In this document: piece after piece, positions 24,598 to 32,856 of the stretch
How positions within the stretch are numbered: the stretch's first letter is position 1
How the letters are laid out: each line of letters begins with the position of its first letter
DNA from: Duganella sp. Leaf126
Lineage (GTDB): Bacteria > Pseudomonadota > Gammaproteobacteria > Burkholderiales > Burkholderiaceae_D
DNA: 64,000 nucleotides
Direction: 5' to 3'
Assembly (NCBI RefSeq): GCF_001423125.1
Contig: NZ_LMNW01000005.1
Coordinates: 1-64,000 of the forward strand
Made by a program: the position numbers and the translations under genes
Notes under the pieces: generated by a model
The model's input: only the letters and a program-made list of their open reading frames with translations
The model's database searches: none
What the model was told of the DNA's origin: nothing

Positions 24598-26265
24598 ATG
24601 ACCTTCCCCGATCCCTTCCAGTCGCGCAGCGCCCAGGCGCTGCCGCGCATCGCACCGGCCGAGCTCAAACGCATGGAGCGCTTCGGCGCCCGTGCGCAGT
24701 ACGCCGATGGCGCCATGCTGTTCGAGGCGGGGCGCGACCGGTTCGGCCTGATGGTGGTCATCGGCGGCAGGATCCGCATCAGCCGTTACGACGGACTCGG
24801 TAACAGCTCGCTGATCACCGAGCACGGTCCCGGCGAGTTTGCCGGCGAGATGAGCCAGCTGTCCGATGCGCCGACGCTGGTCAACGGCCATGCGCTGGGC
24901 GCGGTGGAGGTGCTGGTGCTGACCACGGCCACGCTGCGCACGCTGCTGGTGGCGGAGGCGGAGCTGGGCGAGCGCATCGTACGCGCCTTCATCCTGCGGC
25001 GCGTGGAATTGATGGAGAGCGCGGCCTGCGGCCCGGTGCTGCTGTCGCCGCAGCACCATCCGCGCATGCACGCGCTACGTGGCTGGCTGGCTTCGAACGG
25101 CATGCCGCACAAGGTGTTGCAACCGGACGAGAATGCGCAGGCGCGCGCCTTGTGCGCCCACCATGCGCCGCAGGCGGACGACTGGCCGCTGGTGGTCTGC
25201 CCCGACGGCAAGGTCCAGAAAAATCCGACCATGGTCGATCTGGGGCGGCGCCTCGGTACGCTGCCGGTGCTCGACTCGGCCCAGGTCTGGGACGTGATCG
25301 TCGTCGGCGCCGGGCCGGCCGGGCTGGCCACGGCCGTGTATGCAGCGTCCGAGGGCTTGTCGGTGCTGACGCTGGAGACGCGCGCCTACGGCGGCCAGGC
25401 GGCCGCCAGCGCCCGCATCGAGAACTACCTCGGTTTCCCGACCGGGATTTCCGGCCGGGCGCTGGCCGGCCGCGCCTATGTCCAGTCGAAAAAATTCGGC
25501 GTCGAGATGGCGATCCCGGCGCCGGCCGCCCGCCTGCTGTGCGACGCCCGGCCGCTCGAAGTGGAAATGTGCGGCAGCCTGCAGCGGCTGCGGGCGCGCA
25601 GCGTGGTGGTTGCGTGCGGCGCACGCTATCGCCGTCCGCAACTGGCGAACCTGGCGCGCTTCGAGGGCAAGGGCGTGTACTACTGGGCCTCGCCGCTGGA
25701 AGCGGGGCTGTGCGCCGATGCCGAAGTGATCCTGGTCGGCGGCGGCAATTCGGCCGGCCAGGCGGCCGTCTACCTGTCCGCGCACGCGTCGCGCGTGCAC
25801 ATGCTGATCCGCAGGGGCAGCCTGGTGGATACCATGTCCACTTACCTGATCGAGCGCATCGCCGCCACACCCAACATCGTGCTGCATGCGCATACCGAGA
25901 TCGTCGCGCTCGACGGCAACGACGAAGAAGGGCTGCGCCGCGTCACCGTGCACGACCGCCAACACGGCGCCGAGCGCGATTACGACATCGCCCGCGTGTT
26001 CCTGTTCATCGGGGCCGATCCCAACACGGGATGGCTGGCCGACTGCGGCGTGGCAGTCGACGACAAGGACTTCATCCTGACCGGCCATGCCGCGCACAGC
26101 ACCGCAACGTCCGCTGAACCGGGCGCCAGTCTCGCAACCAGCGTCCCCGGCGTGTTCGCCATCGGCGACGTGCGGGCCGGCTCCACCAAACGCGTCGCGG
26201 CAGCGGTCGGCGAAGGCGCCGCCGTGGTCGCGCAGATCCACAACTTCCTGTCCCGCCGGCCCTGA
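24598..26265 (+). CDS. Cyclic-nucleotide-binding domain fused to a thioredoxin-reductase-like FAD oxidoreductase
   Basis: This is a 555-residue protein. Residues 10-130 form a cNMP-binding-type barrel (GGRIRISRYDGLGNSSL, GEFAGEMSQLS). A linker of about 90 residues follows. From about 230 on comes a thioredoxin-reductase-like domain with an FAD motif (VVGAGPAGLA) and an NAD(P) motif (LVGGGNSAGQAA, near 380) and the terminal FAD motif VFAIGDVRAGSTKR. Where reductases have the redox CxxC, this one reads YYWASPLEAG, so it cannot exchange dithiols in the usual way. Such CRP-domain/TrxR fusions are known, but their function is unclear. The Tn3 element ends 67 bases upstream, which may have replaced the promoter. 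Confidence 0.85.
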   Translation: MTFPDPFQSRSAQALPRIAPAELKRMERFGARAQYADGAMLFEAGRDRFGLMVVIGGRIRISRYDGLGNSSLITEHGPGEFAGEMSQLSDAPTLVNGHALGAVEVLVLTTATLRTLLVAEAELGERIVRAFILRRVELMESAACGPVLLSPQHHPRMHALRGWLASNGMPHKVLQPDENAQARALCAHHAPQADDWPLVVCPDGKVQKNPTMVDLGRRLGTLPVLDSAQVWDVIVVGAGPAGLATAVYAASEGLSVLTLETRAYGGQAAASARIENYLGFPTGISGRALAGRAYVQSKKFGVEMAIPAPAARLLCDARPLEVEMCGSLQRLRARSVVVACGARYRRPQLANLARFEGKGVYYWASPLEAGLCADAEVILVGGGNSAGQAAVYLSAHASRVHMLIRRGSLVDTMSTYLIERIAATPNIVLHAHTEIVALDGNDEEGLRRVTVHDRQHGAERDYDIARVFLFIGADPNTGWLADCGVAVDDKDFILTGHAAHSTATSAEPGASLATSVPGVFAIGDVRAGSTKRVAAAVGEGAAVVAQIHNFLSRRP

Positions 26266-26278
26266 CTGCGGCGCTGCA

Positions 26279-27676
26279 TCAGTAGATGTCGCGGCGCAGC
26301 CGCTGCATGCTGAAGTCGTTCTGGTCGAGCCACAGGTGGGCGTCGTCGAGTTGGCGTTCGAGGCGGCGCAGCTGGTCCGCCAGGTCGCGGCGGTCCTGTT
26401 CGCGGCGGCGGTTTTGCCTGTCCGATTCGTCGGTGGCGGGTTTGTCCTTGGTCGGTTGGCTGTTGCGCACGTCGCGGTCGAGGCGGTCGAGGCGGCGGCG
26501 TCCTTCGTACAGGCGCGCTTCGAGCTGGCGCACGTCTTCGACGACCTGGCGCTGGCGTAATTCCGCGCTGGCGAATTCTTGGCCGTTGAACCAGGCGCTC
26601 CGCAGCCTGTCGCGCAGCGGCGGCTGGCAGACCTCGAAGGCAAGGCCGCGGTTCAATCGTCCCTGCTCGAAGGCGTTTTCCGGCACGCAGTAGCGGGCAT
26701 TCTCCGCTTCCCACGCGCGCGTGTAGATGGCGCGCGTGTCGGGGATGGCGAACACGCCGTCGCGGCGGGCATTGGCGATCCGTTCTTCCAGCAGGAACGG
26801 CTTGCCGTAGCCGTCCTCCCGGCCGGCCTGCTCCCAGTGCTCGGTCAGGCGCTTTTCCCAGGCCTGGCGGTATTCGGCTTCGAACACCTTCAGACCCTTT
26901 TGCCGCGCTTCGCGGCCGCGCACGCCGAACTCGGAACCGGTCACCGCATCGCGCGCGCCCAGGTTGCGCCAGTAATTGACGATCTCGCCGTTCCAGGCGG
27001 CCCGGTAGACATCTTCCTGCACCTGCACGCCGGCGCTGCGGGCGCTGGCCGCGCGCTCACGCAGTGCGCTGTCGGGCACACCGTTGCTGGCGTCGCTGGC
27101 GCCGGCATCCTGCCAGAACTGGCGGTTGCCCGCCTGCCAGCCGCTGTCGTAGGCAGCGTCGTCGAAGCGGATGCCGGTCTGATCCGCCTGGCTGCGGCTG
27201 GCGTCCTTGCCGGTCAGCGGCCGACCGGCCACGCCGTCGCGTTTGCCGATCCCTTCCCAGTACTGCGCATTCCCCCTGAGCCAGCCGTCATCGTAGGCGC
27301 GCTGGTTCGGCGGCGTCTTGCGCTGGCGGACTTCCTCGCCGGCAGCGCGCGCGGCGAATTGCTGCGCCATGCCGCGCGCACCGTCGGCGACGCCCACCGC
27401 GGTCCACATCTGCGTGTTGCCCAGTTCCCAGCCCGCCGTGTAGCGGGCGCCCGCGTCGGCGGCCGCGGACTTGCCGCTGTCGGCATGGTCGTCGCAAAAG
27501 TCCTTGCGCTCGGCGAAGTTCGGCGGTGCGCCATCGAGGCCGTCCTTGCGCCCGATCTGCTGCCAGTCGCCGACCTGGCAGTCGGCGATGCGCTGTTTGA
27601 TGGCGGCGGAACAGCCGGCCAGCATGACGGCGACGATCAGGGGCACTACACGGGCAGCAAAGGTCATGGCAGTCAT
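26279..27676 (-). CDS. Repeat lipoprotein of the DUF2799 type
   Basis: This is a 465-residue lipoprotein: the signal ends MLAGC with lipidated Cys22. The mature protein has at least five repeats of a segment centred on a Trp-x-x-hydrophobic-Gly-x-x-Asp-Gly core (DWQQIGRKDG, QYWEGIGKRDG, QFWQDAGASDA, NYWRNLGARDA, EHWEQAGREDG), each preceded by a Y-x-x-x-W helix. These resemble DUF2799. The last 100 residues are a highly charged coiled coil (VRQLEARLYEGRRRLDRLDRD...). Most DUF2799 proteins have one or two units, so this one is expanded. It probably sits in the outer membrane facing the periplasm. Function is unknown. It is divergent from the small barrel gene through a shared dyad promoter. Confidence 0.7.
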   Translation of the reverse strand: MTAMTFAARVVPLIVAVMLAGCSAAIKQRIADCQVGDWQQIGRKDGLDGAPPNFAERKDFCDDHADSGKSAAADAGARYTAGWELGNTQMWTAVGVADGARGMAQQFAARAAGEEVRQRKTPPNQRAYDDGWLRGNAQYWEGIGKRDGVAGRPLTGKDASRSQADQTGIRFDDAAYDSGWQAGNRQFWQDAGASDASNGVPDSALRERAASARSAGVQVQEDVYRAAWNGEIVNYWRNLGARDAVTGSEFGVRGREARQKGLKVFEAEYRQAWEKRLTEHWEQAGREDGYGKPFLLEERIANARRDGVFAIPDTRAIYTRAWEAENARYCVPENAFEQGRLNRGLAFEVCQPPLRDRLRSAWFNGQEFASAELRQRQVVEDVRQLEARLYEGRRRLDRLDRDVRNSQPTKDKPATDESDRQNRRREQDRRDLADQLRRLERQLDDAHLWLDQNDFSMQRLRRDIY

Positions 27677-27707
27677 TATTTGGTTTCAGCGACGTAGTTT
27701 CGGCTAC

Positions 27708-27734
27708 GCAATTATAGTATGTGGCTATAATTGC
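27708..27734. promoter_or_regulatory. Divergent promoter built on a perfect 10-bp inverted repeat
   Basis: GCAATTATAG and CTATAATTGC form a perfect inverted repeat with a 7-base spacer. Each arm contains TATAAT reading outward: 27711-27716 on the minus strand toward the lipoprotein and 27726-27731 on the plus strand toward the barrel gene. No strong -35 is seen for either. The symmetry would let one regulator control both genes. Confidence 0.5.
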
Positions 27735-27760
27735 CAGTCTCCCATTTTTTGGAACGCTCC

Positions 27761-28267
27761 ATGATCAAGCGCTTGCGTGTCGCCGCTGCCGCCGTGGCCG
27801 GGTTGAGCATGCTTTCGAACCCGGCCTTTGCCGATCCAGCCGATACCTTCGGCATGATCGCGTCCGCGCCGCTGCAGCAGGTGTGGCTCAATGCCGGCTT
27901 CTATTCGTACCACTTCGACCGCAACCGCGGCCTCAACGACAGCAACCCGGGCCTGGGCGCAGAATACCGGTTTTCGACGGTGGCGTCGGCAACGGCCGGG
28001 CGCTTCTATAACAGCGACCGCCAGTACTCCAACTACGTGGGCGTGTACTACCAGCCAGTCAGGATCGGGCCGGTGCGGCTGGGCGCCGTGGTGGGCGCGT
28101 TCGACGGTTACCCGCACATGCGCGACGGCGGCTGGTTCCCGGCAGCGATACCGACCGCCAGCGTCGAGTACAAGCGCGTGGGCGTAAACATTGCAGTGGT
28201 GCCGAAATACAAGGACCGCCTGTACGGCGCGCTGTCGGTCCAGCTGAAATTGAAGGTCTTTGAATGA
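27761..28267 (+). CDS. Small outer-membrane beta-barrel protein, PagP-like in pattern
   Basis: This 168-residue protein has a signal peptide (MIKRLRVAAAAVAGLSMLSNPAFA) and a mature part of about 144 residues made of alternating aromatic and polar strands (WLNAGFYSYHF, GAEYRFSTVAS, YVGVYYQPVRIG, LGAVVGAF). The segment GGWFPAAIPTASVEYKRVGVNIAVVP resembles the last strands of the lipid A palmitoyltransferase PagP, but the overall match is loose. GGAACG precedes the ATG. The next gene, pldA, is another outer-membrane lipid enzyme, which favours an envelope role. Confidence 0.6.
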   Translation: MIKRLRVAAAAVAGLSMLSNPAFADPADTFGMIASAPLQQVWLNAGFYSYHFDRNRGLNDSNPGLGAEYRFSTVASATAGRFYNSDRQYSNYVGVYYQPVRIGPVRLGAVVGAFDGYPHMRDGGWFPAAIPTASVEYKRVGVNIAVVPKYKDRLYGALSVQLKLKVFE

Positions 28268-28377
28268 AGGGTTGCCGCAGCGTGCGACCTTTCTGACGAG
28301 ATGTGCGACGTACCGAACAGCAATAACCCGATCCCGTGTAATAAACTGCAAGTTTATATTTCACCGGGAATATTTGC

Positions 28378-29514
28378 ATGACTGTCCGTCCGAAAACCGC
28401 CTTGTTGCTCTGCCTGGGCGTCGCCCCTACCTTCGCCCTGGCCCAGGCTGCCCCTACCGAGGCCGAGAACCTCGAACTGCGCGTCGAGCGCTGCTCGGTG
28501 CTGGGCGACGCCAGCGCCCGTCTGGCGTGCTACGACGGTCTGGCGCGCAAGACGCCCGGCGGTCAGGTCGCTGCTGCGCCTGCCGTCGGCGGCCCGGTGC
28601 CGGACACCGAAAAGGTCGCGGCGGCCGATGCCCCGGCCCGCACCCAGCCCGACGCGCCGCCCCCGCCGCCAGCGGCCGTCCTGCCGCCCAAGGTGGCCGA
28701 GCTGACCACCATTCCGCCGGAAGACAAGGTCTCGCGCATGGTGCAGTCGTGGGAACTGGACCGCTCGGCCAAGCGCGGCGTGTTCAACTTCCGTCCCCAC
28801 CGCGACAATTTCCTGCTGCTGGCCAACTACAGCAATGGCAATAACGAAAAACCGTTCGAAGAATTTTCGCCGGCCGGCCTCAAGACCCAGCACGTGGAAC
28901 TGATGTACCAGCTCAGCTTCAAGATGAAGATGATCGAGCAGGCGCTGGGCTACCCGGTGGACCTGTGGTTCGGCTACACGCAGGAGAGCTTCTGGCAAGC
29001 GTACAACCACTCGGAATCGAGCCCGTTCCGCGAGACCAACTACCAGCCCGAACTGATGCTGACCACGCCGCTGGCGCTGAACCTGGGCGGCGTCGATGTG
29101 CGTTTCCTGACGCTGGGCCTGGTGCACCAGTCGAACGGCCAGTCTTCCACGCTGTCGCGCAGCTGGAACCGCGTGTATGCCCAGGTCGGCGCCGAGAAGG
29201 ATAATTTCGCCCTCACCTTCCGCCTGTGGCACCGGCTCGATAACGGACGCTCGGACAACGACAACATCGACATCACCGACTACCTCGGCCACGGCGACCT
29301 GACCGCCAGCTACCGCTGGGATGGCCAGGAAATCTCGCTGCTGGCCCGCCGCAACTTCCACACCAGCCGCGGCGCCCTCAAGCTCGGCTATGCGTTCCCG
29401 GTGGCAGCCAACCTGAAAGGCTATGTGCAGGCCTTCAGCGGCTATGGCCAGAGCCTGATCGACTACAACTACAGCCAGAAGTCGATCGGCGCCGGCGTCC
29501 AGGTCGAATTTTAA
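28378..29514 (+). CDS. pldA: Outer membrane phospholipase A
   Basis: This 378-residue protein has a signal peptide ending near FALAQA, a periplasmic N-terminal segment with CSVLGDASARLACYD and a Pro/Ala-rich linker, then a 12-strand barrel. The catalytic residues can be aligned with E. coli OMPLA: His250 and Ser252 in LVHQSNGQS, and Asn264 in RSWNRVYAQ, at the same spacing as His142, Ser144 and Asn156. It ends in Phe, as outer-membrane barrels do. The enzyme hydrolyses phospholipids that have moved to the outer leaflet, using calcium and a dimer. The start is supported by the signal peptide; its ribosome-binding site is weak. Confidence 0.92.
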   Translation: MTVRPKTALLLCLGVAPTFALAQAAPTEAENLELRVERCSVLGDASARLACYDGLARKTPGGQVAAAPAVGGPVPDTEKVAAADAPARTQPDAPPPPPAAVLPPKVAELTTIPPEDKVSRMVQSWELDRSAKRGVFNFRPHRDNFLLLANYSNGNNEKPFEEFSPAGLKTQHVELMYQLSFKMKMIEQALGYPVDLWFGYTQESFWQAYNHSESSPFRETNYQPELMLTTPLALNLGGVDVRFLTLGLVHQSNGQSSTLSRSWNRVYAQVGAEKDNFALTFRLWHRLDNGRSDNDNIDITDYLGHGDLTASYRWDGQEISLLARRNFHTSRGALKLGYAFPVAANLKGYVQAFSGYGQSLIDYNYSQKSIGAGVQVEF

Positions 29515-29526
29515 TACGCCCTTGGG

Positions 29527-29727
29527 CTAGCGGCGGCTGCCGCCGCCCAGCATGCGCGCCGGCAGCAGTACCACGGCGCGCAGCAACGCGAACAGGCCCT
29601 CGACGCCAATGCCGATCAGGCGAAACGGCAGCGTCAGCAGCCAGCACACCGGGTACAGCACCAGCGCCAGCAGGGCCAGCGGCCAGCACACCAGCAGTAA
29701 GACCAGCCACAGCAGAAAACCGAACAT
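29527..29727 (-). CDS. Small two-helix membrane protein
   Basis: This 66-residue protein has a GGGAG ribosome-binding site before the ATG at 29727. Residues 2-36 are a long hydrophobic run (FGFLLWLVLLLVCWPLAL and on) that could form one or two membrane helices, followed by a second amphipathic helix and a basic tail. No known family is recognised. Such small proteins are common in Massilia-like genomes. It is convergent with pldA, whose stop lies 12 bases away. Confidence 0.5.
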   Translation of the reverse strand: MFGFLLWLVLLLVCWPLALLALVLYPVCWLLTLPFRLIGIGVEGLFALLRAVVLLPARMLGGGSRR

Positions 29728-29861
29728 GGAACACTCCCGTCTCAAGATGGTGTCGATGATGGCACTGTAGTGAGCGGGCGTTGTCGCTGCAACGGTGGTG
29801 CGACCGGTTGCGCGCAGGCGGGGATGAAGCGGAAGAAAAGCGGTATGGATGGCGCTGAAGC

Positions 29862-30110
29862 TTACTGGCCCACGCAGATGATCTTGGTAACGTATTCGTG
29901 CGCGTTCGGCTTTTTCTTGGCCGACCAGGCGATCGCCTCATTGGCCTGCGCGATGGTCAGCACCGAGGCCTTGTCCTTGGACCGGATGAACGAGACGCCT
30001 TCGAACACGCCTTCCTTGCTGCGCATGACCTTGGCGAACACCGGGGGCTTGGTATCGCCATCGGCGATCTTGTTTTGCTGGACGAGGTAGCGCTGGTCGA
30101 TCGGTTCCAT
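29862..30110 (-). CDS. Small protein of unknown function
   Basis: This is an 82-residue charged soluble protein (MEPIDQRYLVQQNKIADGDTK...) with a short helix FEGVSFIRSKDKASVLTIAQ and a single Cys near the end. The ATG at 30110 has GAAG just before it, and a TTG nine bases upstream is also possible. No family or motif is recognised. It stands between a small membrane protein and a methyltransferase gene on the same strand, with gaps too wide to claim an operon. Confidence 0.5.
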   Translation of the reverse strand: MEPIDQRYLVQQNKIADGDTKPPVFAKVMRSKEGVFEGVSFIRSKDKASVLTIAQANEAIAWSAKKKPNAHEYVTKIICVGQ

Positions 30111-30176
30111 CTTCTTCAACTTTAAAGGGTAAAAGACGAAGTATACGCTGTTCCCGCCCCGCTGGCAGCAGCTGCT

Positions 30177-31109
30177 TCAGGCAAACGCCGGCACGCCGCC
30201 GGCCTGCTCGGTGGTCTGCTGGGTGGCTTGAAATACGAGACCGGCCTTGAGCGACGCCTGCAGCGACGGAATCGATCCGCCCGCGCGATACTGGAAGCTC
30301 ACTTCCAGCACATCGCCGACAGCAGCCCTCACCGGCGCAGCCAGCGGCAGCGTCATGTAGTGATTGAGCCAGTCGATGGTGGTGGCGCGTTCCTGCACCA
30401 CCGCCAGCACGTTCTTGGTCACGAAGCGCATGGCGTTGATCTCGCCCGCCCGTTCGACCACGAACTTGCCCTGCCAGGCATACGCGAGCTGGTTGGGCTG
30501 GCTGAAGTCGATGATGCTGTACACGGCCGGAGCGGCCAGTTCCACGGTGCCGGGATAGACGACCTGGGTTTCCTGGAATTGCACGATCGGCGCATAAAAG
30601 CCTTCGAAGTCGTATTCCTGTTGCAGCGGCTGCACTGCCATGATCACTGCTTCGGGCAGGAACACCGGCAGCGGTCCGCCGAAGCGCTCGAGGTAGCGGC
30701 GCTTGAACGATTCGATGACCTCGACCTGCTTCTCGCGCAGCATGGCCACGTGGATCATTTCGCAGATCACCACATCGACCGGTTCCGGCGGCAGGTATTC
30801 GAAGGCGTCGGCATGGATCACTTCCACTTTCTCGCCGTTGGGATTGAGCGCCAGCATCTTGCGGGCTTCGCGCACCATGTCCGGATTGAATTCCACGCAG
30901 TACACCTTGGCCGCCTTGGCAGCGGCAAACCAGGACAGCACACCGGTGCCGCCGCCGAGTTCGAGCACCTTGGCGCCGGGCTGGACGGCATAATCGATCG
31001 CCGATTTGAACCCGTGCATGCGGTTCTGGTCCATCAGCATGTTGTGATGGTAGTGGACTGGTATGAATTGCCCCAGATAGCAGCTTTCGATTTCGCGTTC
31101 GTTCAGCAT
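30177..31109 (-). CDS. Class I SAM-dependent methyltransferase (PRMT-like)
   Basis: This is a 310-residue protein. The SAM-binding motif I is VLELGGGTGVLSWFAA (near residue 49), followed by the acidic loop VYCVEFNPDM and VIHADAFEYLP. CEMIHVAMLREK is placed like the double-E loop of protein arginine methyltransferases, and the C-terminal half is a beta-barrel-like domain, as in that group. The substrate is not known. AGGAGA lies six bases before the ATG. It is monocistronic and divergent from the alpha/beta hydrolase at 31324. Confidence 0.8.
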   Translation of the reverse strand: MLNEREIESCYLGQFIPVHYHHNMLMDQNRMHGFKSAIDYAVQPGAKVLELGGGTGVLSWFAAAKAAKVYCVEFNPDMVREARKMLALNPNGEKVEVIHADAFEYLPPEPVDVVICEMIHVAMLREKQVEVIESFKRRYLERFGGPLPVFLPEAVIMAVQPLQQEYDFEGFYAPIVQFQETQVVYPGTVELAAPAVYSIIDFSQPNQLAYAWQGKFVVERAGEINAMRFVTKNVLAVVQERATTIDWLNHYMTLPLAAPVRAAVGDVLEVSFQYRAGGSIPSLQASLKAGLVFQATQQTTEQAGGVPAFA

Positions 31110-31323
31110 GAAGGTTCTCCTAGAAATCGCACTGACTCTGGATGCAATGCGGATAGCTGCATTATCAAGACTTTTGCAGCGCCATGATGTTACGAATTGG
31201 ACAGAAAATACCCGCCAATTCTCGCCGCATGACCGCTAACGCGCGCCGCTTCGATACAGATTACCTTTTCGTCACTATTCCCGCACTTTACTTTATACTG
31301 GCAATGGTTCGAGGGAGATAGTA

Positions 31324-32127
31324 ATGTCGGTGCAGCAACGCAACAATGTCCATTGCCACGGCGATGGGGAACACACGATGATGTTCGTCCACGGTTATGG
31401 CTGCGACCAGAGCATGTGGCGCTTCATCCATCCGGCCTACAGCCGGCGCTACAAGATCGTTCTGCTCGACCTGACCGGCAGCGGCGGTTCCGACCTGTCC
31501 GCTTACGACCGCGACAAGTACGCCGACCTCCATGGGCACGCCCAGGACATCCTGGAGATTATCGAACTCTATGCAAAAGGCAAGGTGATTTTCGTCGGCC
31601 ACTCGGTCAGCGCGATGATCGGCCTGCTGGCGTCGATCCAGCGCCCCGAACGCTTTGCCGCCCAGGTCATGATCGGTCCCTCCCCGAGCTTCATCAACGA
31701 CGGCGATTACGTCGGCGGCTTCAACGCCGAGGACGTGGACCAGCTGCTCAAGATGATCGACGAGAATTACCTCGACTGGAGCCGGCAGATGGTGCCGGCC
31801 ATCATGGGCGCGCCCAACCAGCCGCATCTGACCCGCGAACTGCTGACCCGCTTCGAGCGCAACGACCAGGACATCGCCCGCCATTTTGCACGCGTGACCT
31901 TCACGGCCGACCACCGCGCCGACCTAGCCAGGTCCACCATTCCGTCGCTGGTGCTGCAGTGCAGCGACGACCTGCTGGCGCCGCGCGAGGTGGGCATCTA
32001 CCTGCGCGAGCACCTGCCCAATTCGGTCGTCAAGATGGTGTCCAATGTCGGCCACTGCCCGCACCTGAGCGCGCCGGAAGACAGCTCGGCCTACATCGAC
32101 GCTTTCCTCAGCCGTAACGGCTACTGA
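31324..32127 (+). CDS. RsbQ/KAI2-like alpha/beta hydrolase
   Basis: This 267-residue protein lies close to Bacillus RsbQ in length and motifs. The triad can be placed as Ser94 in VGHSVSAM, Asp215 or Asp216 in QCSDDLLAP and His244 in NVGHCPHLS. The oxyanion region is FVHGYGCDQSMW. RsbQ is needed for energy-stress signalling through the PAS-domain phosphatase RsbP, and in proteobacteria relatives sit beside PAS sensors; none is adjacent here. GAGGGAG precedes the ATG, and a TATACT box lies at 31294. Confidence 0.85.
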   Translation: MSVQQRNNVHCHGDGEHTMMFVHGYGCDQSMWRFIHPAYSRRYKIVLLDLTGSGGSDLSAYDRDKYADLHGHAQDILEIIELYAKGKVIFVGHSVSAMIGLLASIQRPERFAAQVMIGPSPSFINDGDYVGGFNAEDVDQLLKMIDENYLDWSRQMVPAIMGAPNQPHLTRELLTRFERNDQDIARHFARVTFTADHRADLARSTIPSLVLQCSDDLLAPREVGIYLREHLPNSVVKMVSNVGHCPHLSAPEDSSAYIDAFLSRNGY

Positions 32128-32148
32128 GCACTGCGCGGCAAGGCCCGC

Positions 32149-32856
32149 TTACCGCGGTTTGGCGCGCTGGGCGGCCAGATGGGCGTCGATGGCTTTGGCG
32201 ATCCATGGCTTGTCGGCCTTCATGGCAAAGCCCGAGGCGGTCAGATGGAAGCCGCCGTCCTTGAGCGCTGCGTTGGCGCCGCGCGCCAGCAAGACCTTGA
32301 CGGCGTCTTCCTGGCCTTCGCGCGCGGCCATCATCAGCGGCGTCATGCCCGACGGCGATTCGGCGTCGATCGCTGCCTGGTGGTCGAGCAGCAGGCTGGT
32401 GATCTCGGCGCTGCCGCCGGCTGCCGCATAGTGCAATGCCGTCCAGCCTGGCTGATGAGTTGGCGGATTGATGCGGGCGCCACGTCGGATCAGGTCCACC
32501 ACCAGGGGCTGGTTCCTGCGGAACGCCGCCATCATCAGCGCGGTATTGCCGTTGGGCGCTTTCGCTTCGAGCTCCACGCCCGGCTGGTCCATCAACACGG
32601 TGGCGGCATCGTTGGCGTCGTTGCGGATCGCAACGATCAGCGCCGTTTCGCCGCCCAGGTCGCGCGCATTGGGATCGACACCGGCCGCCAGCGACTTTTT
32701 CACCCCCGCTGCGCGGTTCATCTGCACGGCGCGGAACAGGTCGACTTCGGCCGGCGACTGCGTTGCGGCCGCCAGCACCGGGCCGGAGATGGAAAACGAC
32801 AGACAGCAAGCCAGCGACAGGCGCGCCAGCACTGCACGGTGACGGTGGCCAGGCAT
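32149..32856 (-). CDS. Exported ankyrin-repeat protein
   Basis: This 235-residue protein has a signal peptide (cleavage near GPVLAA, residue 29) and then about five ankyrin repeats (GGETALIVAIRND, NGNTALMMAAFR, PGWTALHYAAAGGSAEI, SGMTPLMMAAREGQEDAV). It would bind a partner protein in the periplasm; in some bacteria such proteins protect catalase or bind peptidoglycan enzymes. AAGGAGG lies seven bases before the ATG, which overlaps the tatD stop by one base (TGATG), so the two are co-translated. Confidence 0.85.
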   Translation of the reverse strand: MPGHRHRAVLARLSLACCLSFSISGPVLAAATQSPAEVDLFRAVQMNRAAGVKKSLAAGVDPNARDLGGETALIVAIRNDANDAATVLMDQPGVELEAKAPNGNTALMMAAFRRNQPLVVDLIRRGARINPPTHQPGWTALHYAAAGGSAEITSLLLDHQAAIDAESPSGMTPLMMAAREGQEDAVKVLLARGANAALKDGGFHLTASGFAMKADKPWIAKAIDAHLAAQRAKPR

